A stretch of 51,445 bases of DNA, taken from contig CALHAI010000012.1 in assembly GCA_937934295.1 (NCBI GenBank), positions 1 to 51,445 on the forward strand. Direction: 5' to 3'. The position numbers and the translations under genes are program-made. A model generated the notes under the pieces. That model made no database searches. It was not told the origin of the DNA and was given only the letters and a program-made list of their open reading frames with translations. Position 1 is the stretch's first letter. Every line of letters starts with the position of its first letter. This stretch comes from an uncultured Blastocatellia bacterium. Its GTDB lineage: Bacteria > Acidobacteriota > Blastocatellia > HR10. Positions 17,311 through 26,718 of this stretch are shown piece by piece.

Positions 17311-19322
17311 CCCTCCCGCCAGAGAATCACGTTCTCATACTCGTCCACATCGGCTCGCCATCCTGGTGGGATGACCGTCGTCGCACTGTACTCCAGGATG
17401 ATGGCCGGTCCGGTGATCGCTGTGCCTGGAGCGAGCGCCTCGCGCCAATAAAACGGCGTCTCCCAGGCGACCGGTCCTGCGCCCTCGCGGACATAGACGG
17501 GACGGCGCGCCACGGGTTCCGCCACCGTCGCGCGACGCTCTTTCGGGCGAAAGCTCAACTTTTCCGTGATCCCGCGCGCTTTCACGCGCACGGTGACCAG
17601 TTCGATCTTTCGCGTGGGATCGGCGTAGCCGTAGCGGCGCTCATGCGCGCGATGGAAGTCCGCGATGAACTCGCGCGTGAATGGCAAGGACAGCTCGAAC
17701 GCTTGTCCGGCGTATCGCAGGTCCACGAAGCGGGAGAGAAGGATGCGCTCGAGCGAGAATCCTTCGGCCTGAAGATCGGCGCGGGCGCGCTCTTCCAAAC
17801 GCGCGAACACGGCCTCCAATCGCCCCGGCGCGATCTCCTCTTGCGCGAGCATGACCGTCTGGGAGTAATCCTTCAGCACATCCGAAAGCAGGACGCCGAG
17901 CGTCGAGAGCAATCCGGGATGCGGCGGTATCAGAACGCGTGGGATCGAAAGCATCTCGGCGAGATCGCAGGCGTGCAGTCCGCCGGCGCCGCCGAAGGCG
18001 ACGAGGGTGAAATCGCGCGGATCGTACCCGCGCTCGATGGAGATGACCTTGATCGCTCGCGCCATGTTGGCGTTCGCGACGTCGAGGATGCCCAGGGCGA
18101 TCTCGATCTCGGAAGCCGGACGCGGGAAGCGTCGCCGAAACGCCCGAAAATATTCGATCGTTCGCTCGCGATCGAGCGGCATCGCCCCGCCGAGGAACCG
18201 ATCGGGATCGAGTCGCCCAAGTAGCAGATGCGCATCGGTGACGGTGATCTCTTCGCCCCGCCCGTAGCAGACCGGACCCGGGTCCGCTCCCGCGCTCTCC
18301 GGGCCGACGCGCAAGGCCCCGCCTTCATCCACGCGCGCGATGGATCCACCACCGGCGCCGACCGTATGAATGTCAATCACCGGAATGCCAAGGGGCAGCT
18401 CGGCGATGCGGGCTTCGTGCGTCGTCTGAATGGCGCCATCCACGAGGCTGACGTCGGTCGAAGTCCCCCCCATGTCGAAGGTGATGATCTTCGGGAGTCC
18501 AATGTGCTGGGCGATGGTGAAGGCGCCCACGACGCCTCCGGCGGGGCCGGAGAGCACCGTGCGTACCGGGTGCTGCGTGGCCGCGCGCGCCGAGATCGAC
18601 CCCCCGTTCGATTGCATGATGCGGAGCGAGAAGCGGCGGGAGGAGCGCGCCGCGCCCAGAAGGGCCAACCCCTCTTCCAAGCGCGAGATATATTGGCTCA
18701 TGAGCGGCGCCAAGTAAGCGTTGATGACTGTCGTCGACGTCCGCTCGTATTCGCGAAATTCCGGCAGGATCTCATGCGAGAGCGAGATCGGCACGTCAAG
18801 CTCAGCCAGAAGCTCGGCCGTCTCCCGTTCGTGCTTCGGTTCGAGGAAGGCGAAGAGGTAGCAGATGGCGATGGACTCCACGCTCAACTCGGCAAGACGC
18901 GCGCGCAACTCGCGCACGCGCTCGCGATCGAGCGGGACGAGCACCTCTCCCGAGGCCGTCACACGCTCGCGTACGCCGAAGCGAAGCGACCGAGGGACGA
19001 GCGGCTTCGGCCGCGAGGCCGTGAGCTGATAGAGCCCCGGCCGATTTTGCCGGCCGATCTCCAGAACGTCTTCGAACCCTTCAGTCGTGAGTAAGGCCGT
19101 GCGCGCTCCCTTGCGTTCGAGCAGTGCGTTCGTCCCGACTGTCGTCCCATGCACCACTTCGGCCTCCACAACGCCCTCTCCGAGCAGTTCGCTCACTCCG
19201 GCGAGCACTGCTTCTTCGGGACGCTTCGGCGTCGAGGGCACCTTCAGTGCCACGAACGCGCCATCGCGCACGAGGATGAAATCCGTGAACGTTCCCCCCG
19301 TATCCACGCCGATTCGCACCAT
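17307..19322 (-). CDS. hyuA: Hydantoinase/oxoprolinase subunit A (HyuA)
   Basis: This is the ATP-binding subunit of the HyuAB hydantoinase/5-oxoprolinase. The start at 19322 follows GGAGGCGAGG; a longer frame to 19394 adds 24 unlikely residues. The 671-residue product opens with the ASKHA-type phosphate-binding strand [14 protein letters not shown]. It then has [15 protein letters not shown], a second nucleotide-binding element [15 protein letters not shown], and [36 protein letters not shown]-type sequence. The C-terminal part ([13 protein letters not shown], then [12 protein letters not shown]) matches the Hydantoinase_A family. It lies 68 bases after the M14-type peptidase stop on the same strand, which suggests joint expression and a role in finishing breakdown of peptide-derived cyclic products such as pyroglutamate. 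That pathway link is inferred. Confidence 0.93.
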   Translation of the reverse strand: [671 protein letters not shown]

Positions 19323-19390
19323 CCTCGCCTCCGAATTCGACAGGAAAGATCGTGCGAGGTGACGTCCGCGTTTTGGAAGATTCGCCCCGC

Positions 19391-22300
19391 TCATCGGGCA
19401 GAGCGTTCCGCGTCGCGCGCCTCCGTCTTGGGCGGGAGCACGGGACGCTTGCGGCTCACCGCAAGCCGAATCCCGTTGGCCGTCTCCTCCTCGCTCCGTT
19501 TCACTTCGTACTGAGATTCATAAAGGAACCGCACATGAGCGAGATCGAAAAGTAATCCCGCCGTCGCCACAAGCTCGAGCCATTCCCCGCGCGCCGTCTC
19601 GTCCGGAGCCTCCATCCCGCTCTCGAAGACGGTCACGCCGGGATATCGCCCCATGAAGCTCGGCGCATTCGGGCTCGGACGCTCTCCCTTGATGGCCGTG
19701 TAAATCCGCACGCCTTTGTGAAGATCCTCCTTGAAGGTCTTCGGATCCCACTGCACGCCGTACTTTCGATAGCGCGCGTACATCCGCTGGTTCAGCTCGC
19801 GAAGGCGCGCGTCACTGGTGATCGCCTCGGCGATGCGATCGCGAAGGGCGAAGGCCACCTCCTTGTGCTTCGGGTATCGAGGATCCTGAATGTAGGAGAA
19901 TCTGGGGATGAACCACCCGCGCGGTGCCCACCAGGCCCGTCCACGCTCAGGCACGCGCGCGCGAACCCATCCGGCATATTCCCCGAAGAGCTGCACCCAT
20001 TCGTGGGAGGGATAGCCATGCGGATTCAAAAAGATGTCCGGCAGCCATGTACGCCAGATCTCGCGCCTCACCTTCGCCTCCGGATACATCGGGTCGCGCT
20101 CCCATTGCCCGACGGTCACGTCCACGCCCAGTGCTCCCCAATACCCAGCATGAAGCATAAAGTGGGGGGTGATCTTTTGCAACTCATAAGCCAATGCTGC
20201 CCCATCCGGATTCGCGATCGGATGCAGCACGAGGTTCACGCGCTTCAGGTACTTTTTGTATTCCGGATCGGTCGCCATCAACTCGGCGAGGCGAAGGATA
20301 TGGCTCGTGCTGGAGACCTCATTGGCGTGTTGTCGGCCGGAGATGAAGAGCGTCGGCTTGAAAGTCGTCGCCTTCGCGTGCGACCACAGCTTCGCCTCGA
20401 TCGGCGACATGACATCCATCGCCCAGATGTCGCGCCCGAGATACGATCGGCCGACCCAATAGGCGGTGATCTCCGGAAACGTGCTGAGCTTCGCGACGAT
20501 CTCCTCACATTCCTCGGGACTGATCGGTTCGTCCCATTGAACGATCCGCTCGCCCGCATACCGATATCCCCGTGCTCGCGCTTCGAGGTCCTTGACGGGG
20601 AAGGTCGAGCCCGGGTTCGGTATGTCTTCAAACGTCGTCTTCTCCGGGGAGATGAGGCGAAAACGAATGCGATCGAGTTGCGGATATGCGAGTGTGGCCG
20701 TGAAAAGCCCTGCCCGATGGAATCGTCGCAAGAGATCGAGCATGGCGCGCGCCTGTTCGGCCGAGAGGATCGTCCGATCCACGGCCTCTTCAGGAGCCCG
20801 TTTGATCAGCTCCTCGCGCTCATCTCGCTCCGTATCGGTGCGGAGCGCGACATCCAAGCGCCGCACGCCTTCGTATCCGGCTTCCACAATGGCCGCCGTG
20901 AGGCGTGGATCCTCAACGGACACGTTCACGATGTCGAGCGAGCGCTTGTTCGTCCCCTCCTTCCCCCGCTCCGTCCATTCCAGGAGGATGCGTGGAGAGC
21001 CCGCCGCCTTGCCCGTGAGGACGATGCGCGCGCGCCCGTCCTCTCCGTGGCGAGGAGGAGAGATGAGCGGGAGGATTCGCCCCGGATAGGAGAGGCGCTC
21101 GCCGACGAACTTCAACCCGATGAGATCGAAGAAGGCGAGCGTGCCGAAGTAGAGATCTTCGTGCACGGCCTCGAGCGAAGAGATCTGCTCCTGATCGATC
21201 CCCAACGGATAATCCGGCTCGCTCAACGTCAGCTCCACCTTCAACTCGCCGAAATAGGGCGCGTGCTCGGGCTTAGGCTGACCTTCGTAGAGGTCCATGA
21301 CATAGGCGAACAGGTGCGGCAACAGTTTCGTCTGGTAGAGATTCCAAAACTTCTCCAGGTCCGTGACGATCCGCTCATCCACCACGCGCTTCCCATCTAC
21401 GTCCGCCGTGATCCATCCGGTCGTCACGCGAACCGCTTCGTAATCGGGGAATTGGCGGAAGAGCGGTTGGATCACGAACTTCGGATCGAAATCGCTCTCA
21501 TAGAGGACTCGCCCCACTTGATCGAGGACTTCGAGGTGATAGATCGGGCTCTTCGGCGAGGCGGCTCTCTCGAAGACGATCGCCTCCAGGGGGAGGCTCA
21601 GTTCTTTCGCGAGCACTTCGTCTACGGGATATAGCTCCTGCAGCCACCGAATCGGGGAGAAGATGGTCTGCCACCGCAGTTCCGGCTTGTCCTTCTCTCG
21701 CTCCAGCGGAGCGAAGCGAATGAGGATCTTCGCGATCTCCCGCTGCTTCTCCCGAATCGCCGGGAGTACGACGTCCATGATCCAACTGAAGCCCTGCTTG
21801 TAGGCGGAGAGCACGCGAACGGCGATCTTCTCCTCGGCGACTCCTCGCTTCCGGAGCTCCGCGCGAATGGCACGCTCCAGCTCGCGTCGGACGTCTGGGG
21901 CTTCGCTCACTCGCACCTCGATCTCCACGCGCGAGCCCTTCTTCACGCGAGGTAGGACACGGGCACGAAGCACGTTCCAAACGTCGTGGACTTCCCACGG
22001 GATCTCCCAAGACTCGTCCAAGATCGGCGTGGCATGGGCGAGGTCAATGTTTCTCACTGTGATCTGCACGCGCTCGGCCTTGAGCTTGGAGCGCAGATAG
22101 TCTTCTGCGAAGCGGGTGAATCCCTCTTCGGCACCCTCCACATAGAGGCTCGCAAAGACCGACTCGATCTCTCTCCCCGCGAGTTCCGAGGCGATGAGGC
22201 GATCCAGCTTGTAGAGCGCCGTGGCCGCTTGTCCGGCGCCCGAGCGCGCAGCGAAGAATCGCCGCGCTTCGTCTTCGATCATGCCGAGGGTCAGCCGACC

Positions 22301-23641
22301 CTTCTTGGGCTCCCACAGATACGGGACGCGAGCCGCCAGATAGCGGACGGCTTCTCGCGTCCCCACCTCGTCCGAACCCACGACGATGATGGCCGGGGAG
22401 TCCTCAAACGCCTCATGAACGATTTCGACTAAGCCCTGATTCGGCCTCAGCTCGGCGAGAGTCGCGAGCCTTCCTTTCTCGATGAGCGCGCGCACCAGGC
22501 GGTTCTCCCTCCCGATGAGGATCGGATTCGTCTCGCTCTTCTCATCCGCGATCTCCTCGGCCGATTTGGCAATGGGCAATCTCACGCCCGTGGATTCTAA
22601 ACCGAGGCGGGCGGCGATCTCCGCGGCCCACACGGCATCCCGATCCGGTCCGACGACGATCGTCGTGTCCACCCGATTCGGAATGAGTTCAGTTGGCGAG
22701 ACTTTCAAAAGCCCGTCGGTGGAGTAGATGTTGGCGAGGCTCAATTCGCGGACGGGTTCTCGACTCTCGCGAACGAGCGGAAGGGGTTCTCTGCGCGGAG
22801 AGCCGCTTCTCGGAACTTCCACGCGTTGCGATGCGGCTTCGGCGTGAAGCTGGAAGATCACCCGCGCGACGCTCGAATAGTTGAGCACATCCTCGCGCTG
22901 GTTCCGCTCGTGCGCCACGGCGAGTTCCTGAAGCCGTCGAGCGGCCTGAGCCAGTTCGATCACGCTGCGGAACTGTACTTCGAGAAGCAGCGAGGTGATC
23001 TCCTCCACACCTTTTCGCACGGTGAGAGCACGCGCGACGACCGGAGGACGCCCGAGGCCCTCTCGTTCGAAGAACGTCGTCGCTTCCTCCTCGACCTGCC
23101 GGAGCGTCTCCTTCCCCACGCGCCAGAGATAGGGCATGCGGGCCGCGAAAAATCGTCCGGCCTCTTGAAGACCTTCGTCGTCGCGTCCTGCGATGACGAG
23201 CGCGTCCCGTCCCTCAAGCGCAGAAGGGAGGAGAGCGATCATGCCCTCCCCGGGGCCGAGGACCGCCAGATTCAGGCGTCCCTCGCTCGCGAGCTTTTGC
23301 ACCCACCGATTTCGGTTTCCGACGAGCAGAACAAAAGGAGCCTGCGGCAAGGCGTTCTCGGTGTCGAGGGAGAGAAGGGGAAGATCCAAGCCCATCGTCT
23401 CGAAACCAAGACGCGCCCCGATGTCCGTGAGGACCACCGCGTCGGTCGCCGTTGCTTCCCCGGAGGCGACGATCGCCAACGCGATGAAGTCAACGACGCC
23501 ATCGTCGTTGTGATCTTGGAGGATATGCCCCTTCGCGAATACCTGAGCGAGGCTCGACAGCCGCTCCTGTCCCGATGCCGAAGGCGCAAGGAGCATGGTG
23601 AGAAGAAATGGGACGATCATTGCGAGACGTCGCGCATCCAT
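19391..23641 (-). CDS. Very large exported M14-type zinc carboxypeptidase-like protein with duplicated N-terminal domain
   Basis: This is a 1416-residue exported protein. The start at 23641 follows GGGAGGAGGG, and residues 5-24 are a signal peptide ending ASG. The C-terminal domain (about 1035-1380) looks like a peptidase M14 unit. It has GRSYLGRDIW, a zinc motif GRQHANE (H1105, E1108), NPDGAALAYE, a candidate third zinc ligand in LNPHGYPSHEW (H1208 or H1213), and a later FESGMEAPDE that could hold the catalytic glutamate. The first 450 residues hold two similar copies of a domain (about 36-173 and 303-443), each ending AARxPYLW and each containing an ILLVG- or IVVG-type strand. I do not recognise that domain; BcsB-like or sugar-binding folds are guesses. 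The middle 600 residues are unassigned. It follows the TonB receptor and precedes hyuAB, all leftward. Confidence 0.8.
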   Translation of the reverse strand: MDARRLAMIVPFLLTMLLAPSASGQERLSSLAQVFAKGHILQDHNDDGVVDFIALAIVASGEATATDAVVLTDIGARLGFETMGLDLPLLSLDTENALPQAPFVLLVGNRNRWVQKLASEGRLNLAVLGPGEGMIALLPSALEGRDALVIAGRDDEGLQEAGRFFAARMPYLWRVGKETLRQVEEEATTFFEREGLGRPPVVARALTVRKGVEEITSLLLEVQFRSVIELAQAARRLQELAVAHERNQREDVLNYSSVARVIFQLHAEAASQRVEVPRSGSPRREPLPLVRESREPVRELSLANIYSTDGLLKVSPTELIPNRVDTTIVVGPDRDAVWAAEIAARLGLESTGVRLPIAKSAEEIADEKSETNPILIGRENRLVRALIEKGRLATLAELRPNQGLVEIVHEAFEDSPAIIVVGSDEVGTREAVRYLAARVPYLWEPKKGRLTLGMIEDEARRFFAARSGAGQAATALYKLDRLIASELAGREIESVFASLYVEGAEEGFTRFAEDYLRSKLKAERVQITVRNIDLAHATPILDESWEIPWEVHDVWNVLRARVLPRVKKGSRVEIEVRVSEAPDVRRELERAIRAELRKRGVAEEKIAVRVLSAYKQGFSWIMDVVLPAIREKQREIAKILIRFAPLEREKDKPELRWQTIFSPIRWLQELYPVDEVLAKELSLPLEAIVFERAASPKSPIYHLEVLDQVGRVLYESDFDPKFVIQPLFRQFPDYEAVRVTTGWITADVDGKRVVDERIVTDLEKFWNLYQTKLLPHLFAYVMDLYEGQPKPEHAPYFGELKVELTLSEPDYPLGIDQEQISSLEAVHEDLYFGTLAFFDLIGLKFVGERLSYPGRILPLISPPRHGEDGRARIVLTGKAAGSPRILLEWTERGKEGTNKRSLDIVNVSVEDPRLTAAIVEAGYEGVRRLDVALRTDTERDEREELIKRAPEEAVDRTILSAEQARAMLDLLRRFHRAGLFTATLAYPQLDRIRFRLISPEKTTFEDIPNPGSTFPVKDLEARARGYRYAGERIVQWDEPISPEECEEIVAKLSTFPEITAYWVGRSYLGRDIWAMDVMSPIEAKLWSHAKATTFKPTLFISGRQHANEVSSTSHILRLAELMATDPEYKKYLKRVNLVLHPIANPDGAALAYELQKITPHFMLHAGYWGALGVDVTVGQWERDPMYPEAKVRREIWRTWLPDIFLNPHGYPSHEWVQLFGEYAGWVRARVPERGRAWWAPRGWFIPRFSYIQDPRYPKHKEVAFALRDRIAEAITSDARLRELNQRMYARYRKYGVQWDPKTFKEDLHKGVRIYTAIKGERPSPNAPSFMGRYPGVTVFESGMEAPDETARGEWLELVATAGLLFDLAHVRFLYESQYEVKRSEEETANGIRLAVSRKRPVLPPKTEARDAERSAR

Positions 23642-23731
23642 AGTCCCTCCTCCCTCAGGTTACACGCTCAGAACGTTCACGTCCATCTGGCGGCAAATCC
23701 GCGTGAGGATGCGATACGGCGTCTTCGATGA

Positions 23732-23765
23732 AGGGCTCCGGGCGATGTCACGGTCTCCCGGAGCC
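23732..23765 (-). terminator. Hairpin between TonB receptor 2 and the M14-type gene
   Basis: A perfect 10-bp inverted repeat (GGGCTCCGGG and CCCGGAGCCC) with a 14-base loop begins about 10 bases after the receptor stop codon. There is no T-run, so it may only attenuate read-through or protect the receptor mRNA 3' end. Confidence 0.55.
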
Positions 23766-23774
23766 CCACAGCGA

Positions 23775-26609
23775 TCAAAAGCTGAAGCGCACTGCCAGCT
23801 CCAGTTGGCGCGCGTCCAGAGCTGTCGTGGGCCTCCCGAAAAGTCCAGAGCGCAGATTCCCCGCTGGTGGGTTGAAGTTGACTCGGTTGAAGAGGTTGAA
23901 GGCCTGGACGATCGCCTCCACGCGCGCGGCCTCTCTGAGTACGAACGCCTTCGTCAGCCGGAAATCCACATTCGCATATCCCGGGCAGAGGATATCTCGT
24001 TCGCTCACCGGGGCGAGCCGATTCGCTTGTCGATAGGCATTGAGCGCTTGGAAGTCCACAGCGCGACAGCCCATGTTCCGCGTGATCCCCGGAGGGCGAT
24101 CTCCGGCCACGCCATCGCCGTTGAGGTCTGTCCCGGCCCCGAGCTCAAACGGCAAGCTCGAACGAAGCTGCACGATCGTTCCCAGCGTGAACCCATAGGG
24201 CAATTGCCACAGACCGCTGAAGACGAACGCATGACGGCGATCAGTCGGACTCGCCCCCCATTCGTCGTTCAGCCGAAATTGATCCGGCGGCAGCCCATCG
24301 TGCAGGTTGTCCTTCCCTTCGGCGAGCGTATAGTGGGTCAGGAACGTGAAGCTGCGGCTGAAGCGCTTCTCCACCTTGACGTAGAGCGCCTTGTAGTGGG
24401 ATTTCGCTGCCGTCTCCCGCCGCGTCACACGCGCGAAGTTGGGATTGGGACGCACGCGCACCGTCGGACTGGGGAAGTAGTTGGCGTCGATGGCCCGCCA
24501 CTGCTTGAGCCCGAGATGATAGACGCCATCCACAGTGACGGCGAGATTCGGCGTCAGTTGCATGCTGAGCCCGAGATTATATTGTTCGGAATACGGATTG
24601 ACACTGTCGTTGGCCAGAACGGTGATGTTCGGCGGCGCCTTGGAGACGAATTCCTCCGGGCTCCTCCCTTGAAAGGGATCCGGATAGGCCGGATTGGAGA
24701 TGACGATCAGCTTCTGTTGCGGCCACCAGCGTTCGGCGAAGTTCGTGAGCGTCCGAACGTTCTCGTAGTAGATCCCATATCCGCCTCGGATCACGGCCTT
24801 GCCATTCCGCGTCGGATCCCACGCGAAGCCAAATCGAGGTCCAAAATTGTTGTGATCTCCGCGCCCCTTGGAGGTGACATACGGTACCGGAATGGGAAAC
24901 GGGATCTTGCTGATGTCCTCGTTGAAAGAGCCCAGCTGCACATCGTACCGCAGTCCGAGGTTGAACGTGAGAGAGGGGATCGGCGACCAATCATCCTGGA
25001 CGTAGGCGGAGACGTGCGTCACCGGCTTCCGCGTGTGGGCTGGGAATTGCATGGTGAAGAGATACGGAGAGGTCGTCGGATCATTAGGGTTGTACGGCTT
25101 ATCCGTCGCGAAGAAGTAGGTCCCCTTCACGTTGATGAAGATGTCGGCGGCGAAGTCGATCCAATTGTAATCCACGCCCGCTTTGATCTCGTGCTTACCG
25201 TACCGGTTCGGGACATGGTACGAGAAGCTGTTCACGAGTTGCCATCGCTTCTCCGGCCCCATCTGCGAGTTGCAATTGCCGGTGACCAGGCTGGGCCGCA
25301 CGATGATCTGCGCGCAGTCGTCGAAACGCTTCTTGGGGAAATCGCCCGGATCGAACGAATGGCCGCGCTTTCCCGTATCAGCCGGAGAGACGATGTACTT
25401 GGCGAAAGCGTACTGGAATCGGAAGTCATTCAGCGCCTTCGGCGAGATCGTCCACGTCCACCCAATGACCGGGGCTCGCCGAGGAACGGCGAATCCGAAG
25501 CCCGCACTCCGTGCATTGATCCCTCCGGCGGTGAGAAATGGCCGATACTCATCCTCCTGCGCATATCGCGCGAAGAGCTTGTGGCTCTCATTGAACTGGT
25601 GATCCGCTCGCACGACGAACATCGTCCGCCACTGATCGCTCAAGAACGTTCCCTCTTCCTGCGGGTAGAGGCCTCCGGTGAAGACGGTGAAGAAGCGATT
25701 CTCGTCCGTCCGCTCAATGGAGCCGAAGAAGTGGGTCTTATCCTTCGCGATCGGTCCGCCAAGACTCCCGCCATATTGATAGCGCCGGTAATCAGGACGC
25801 GTCTTCTCGAAGAAGTTGCGCGCGTTGAGGCGCTTGTCGCGGAGGAAGAGGAACGCGCTCCCGTGCAGCTCATTGGTCCCGGATTTCGTGATGGCCGTCA
25901 GAAGTCCTCCGCTAGCCAGACCGTATTCGGCTTTGAACTGCATCGTGTTGACCTTGAACTCGCGGATGGCCTCCTGAGGGAAGTTCTGACGCGGCTCGCC
26001 CATTTCAGCCCATGTGTTGGTGACGCCGTCTACGACGAAGCCGTTCGCCCACCAACGGGAACCACCGCCGATGTTGAGGTTGTTGTAGTAGAAGCCGCGG
26101 ATGTTGTCCTGACTCACCCCGGGCGTGAGCAGGCCCAGGTCGAGCCAGCGGCGCGTATTGACCGGCAGATCGCGAATCATCTGCTCGCTCACTCCAGTCG
26201 TGACTTCGGACTTCGAAGTCTCCACGATCGGCGCCTCGGCGGTGACGACGACCGTCTCCTCGATCCCCGCGACTTTGAGCGTGACGTCGATCGTCGCCTC
26301 TTGCCGAATGGTCAAAACTATGCCCCGCCGGACTTGGCGCGTGAAGCCACTCGCTTCGACCGTCAGCTCGTAGGTTCCGGGGGGAAGTGCGGGGAGCCAA
26401 TAATCCCCGGACTCCGACGTCCGAGCTGCCCGCCGAAATCCCGTCTCGACGTTTGTTGCTATGACGACAGCCCCGGGGATCACCGCTCCCGTCTCATCCG
26501 TCACTTTGCCTCTGAGCATCGCCAGCTCGCCCTGGGCGCGAATTTGCCCGAAGGCGCCGACGAGCATGACGGCGACGATGGTCCATCTTCCTTGGATCCA
26601 GTTCCTCAT
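23775..26609 (-). CDS. TonB-dependent receptor, Oar-like, with N-terminal carboxypeptidase-regulatory domain (receptor 2)
   Basis: This is an outer-membrane TonB-dependent receptor. The start at 26609 is chosen because AAAGGAGG lies six bases upstream; an ATG two codons earlier overlaps that site and one at 26669 lies within the promoter region. The 944-residue protein has a signal peptide ending around GQIRAQG. A carboxypeptidase-regulatory-like domain follows (LRGKVTDETGAVIPGAVVIAT), then a plug with VVTAEAPIVETSKSEV and the family phrase IRDLPVNTRRW, and a barrel ending LELAVRFSF. It is shorter than receptor 1 and not a recent copy. A strong promoter with a palindromic operator candidate precedes it. 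Its neighbours are M14 and M61 peptidases, an MFS carrier and HyuAB, so peptide or cyclic-amide uptake is the best guess. Confidence 0.93.
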   Translation of the reverse strand: MRNWIQGRWTIVAVMLVGAFGQIRAQGELAMLRGKVTDETGAVIPGAVVIATNVETGFRRAARTSESGDYWLPALPPGTYELTVEASGFTRQVRRGIVLTIRQEATIDVTLKVAGIEETVVVTAEAPIVETSKSEVTTGVSEQMIRDLPVNTRRWLDLGLLTPGVSQDNIRGFYYNNLNIGGGSRWWANGFVVDGVTNTWAEMGEPRQNFPQEAIREFKVNTMQFKAEYGLASGGLLTAITKSGTNELHGSAFLFLRDKRLNARNFFEKTRPDYRRYQYGGSLGGPIAKDKTHFFGSIERTDENRFFTVFTGGLYPQEEGTFLSDQWRTMFVVRADHQFNESHKLFARYAQEDEYRPFLTAGGINARSAGFGFAVPRRAPVIGWTWTISPKALNDFRFQYAFAKYIVSPADTGKRGHSFDPGDFPKKRFDDCAQIIVRPSLVTGNCNSQMGPEKRWQLVNSFSYHVPNRYGKHEIKAGVDYNWIDFAADIFINVKGTYFFATDKPYNPNDPTTSPYLFTMQFPAHTRKPVTHVSAYVQDDWSPIPSLTFNLGLRYDVQLGSFNEDISKIPFPIPVPYVTSKGRGDHNNFGPRFGFAWDPTRNGKAVIRGGYGIYYENVRTLTNFAERWWPQQKLIVISNPAYPDPFQGRSPEEFVSKAPPNITVLANDSVNPYSEQYNLGLSMQLTPNLAVTVDGVYHLGLKQWRAIDANYFPSPTVRVRPNPNFARVTRRETAAKSHYKALYVKVEKRFSRSFTFLTHYTLAEGKDNLHDGLPPDQFRLNDEWGASPTDRRHAFVFSGLWQLPYGFTLGTIVQLRSSLPFELGAGTDLNGDGVAGDRPPGITRNMGCRAVDFQALNAYRQANRLAPVSERDILCPGYANVDFRLTKAFVLREAARVEAIVQAFNLFNRVNFNPPAGNLRSGLFGRPTTALDARQLELAVRFSF

Positions 26610-26658
26610 GGCCATCCTCCTTTGGCTCGGTCTCCTCCCTCGCCTGAGTTGTATCCGC

Positions 26659-26670
26659 ATTGTATACAAT
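26659..26670. promoter_or_regulatory. Palindromic operator candidate ATTGTATACAAT
   Basis: This perfect 12-bp palindrome lies just downstream of the -10 box of the receptor 2 promoter, about +12 to +23 of the transcript. GTATAC-centred palindromes are the kind of site bound by GntR-family regulators, and an FCD-type GntR gene is encoded 3.4 kb upstream in the same gene run. The pairing is inferred. Confidence 0.5.
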
Positions 26671-26681
26671 GTCGGCCTCTT

Positions 26682-26709
26682 ATTCTATGAAAGTCGATCG
26701 CATTGTCAA
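26682..26709 (-). promoter_or_regulatory. Predicted promoter of TonB receptor gene 2
   Basis: On the minus strand TTGACA (26704-26709) and TAGAAT (26682-26687) are separated by 16 bases. It is among the closest matches to the sigma-70 consensus in the window and gives a leader of about 65 bases that contains the ATTGTATACAAT palindrome. Confidence 0.6.
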
Positions 26710-26718
26710 GGGGGATTT

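Noticed and set aside
19718..21634. Open frame of 638 codons opposite the M14-type gene
   Set aside because: Antisense shadow; low-complexity Arg/Leu/His composition and no ribosome binding site.
23595..26690. Long open frame (1031 codons) opposite receptor 2
   Set aside because: It spans a real receptor gene, its promoter and a hairpin, and its translation resembles no protein family.
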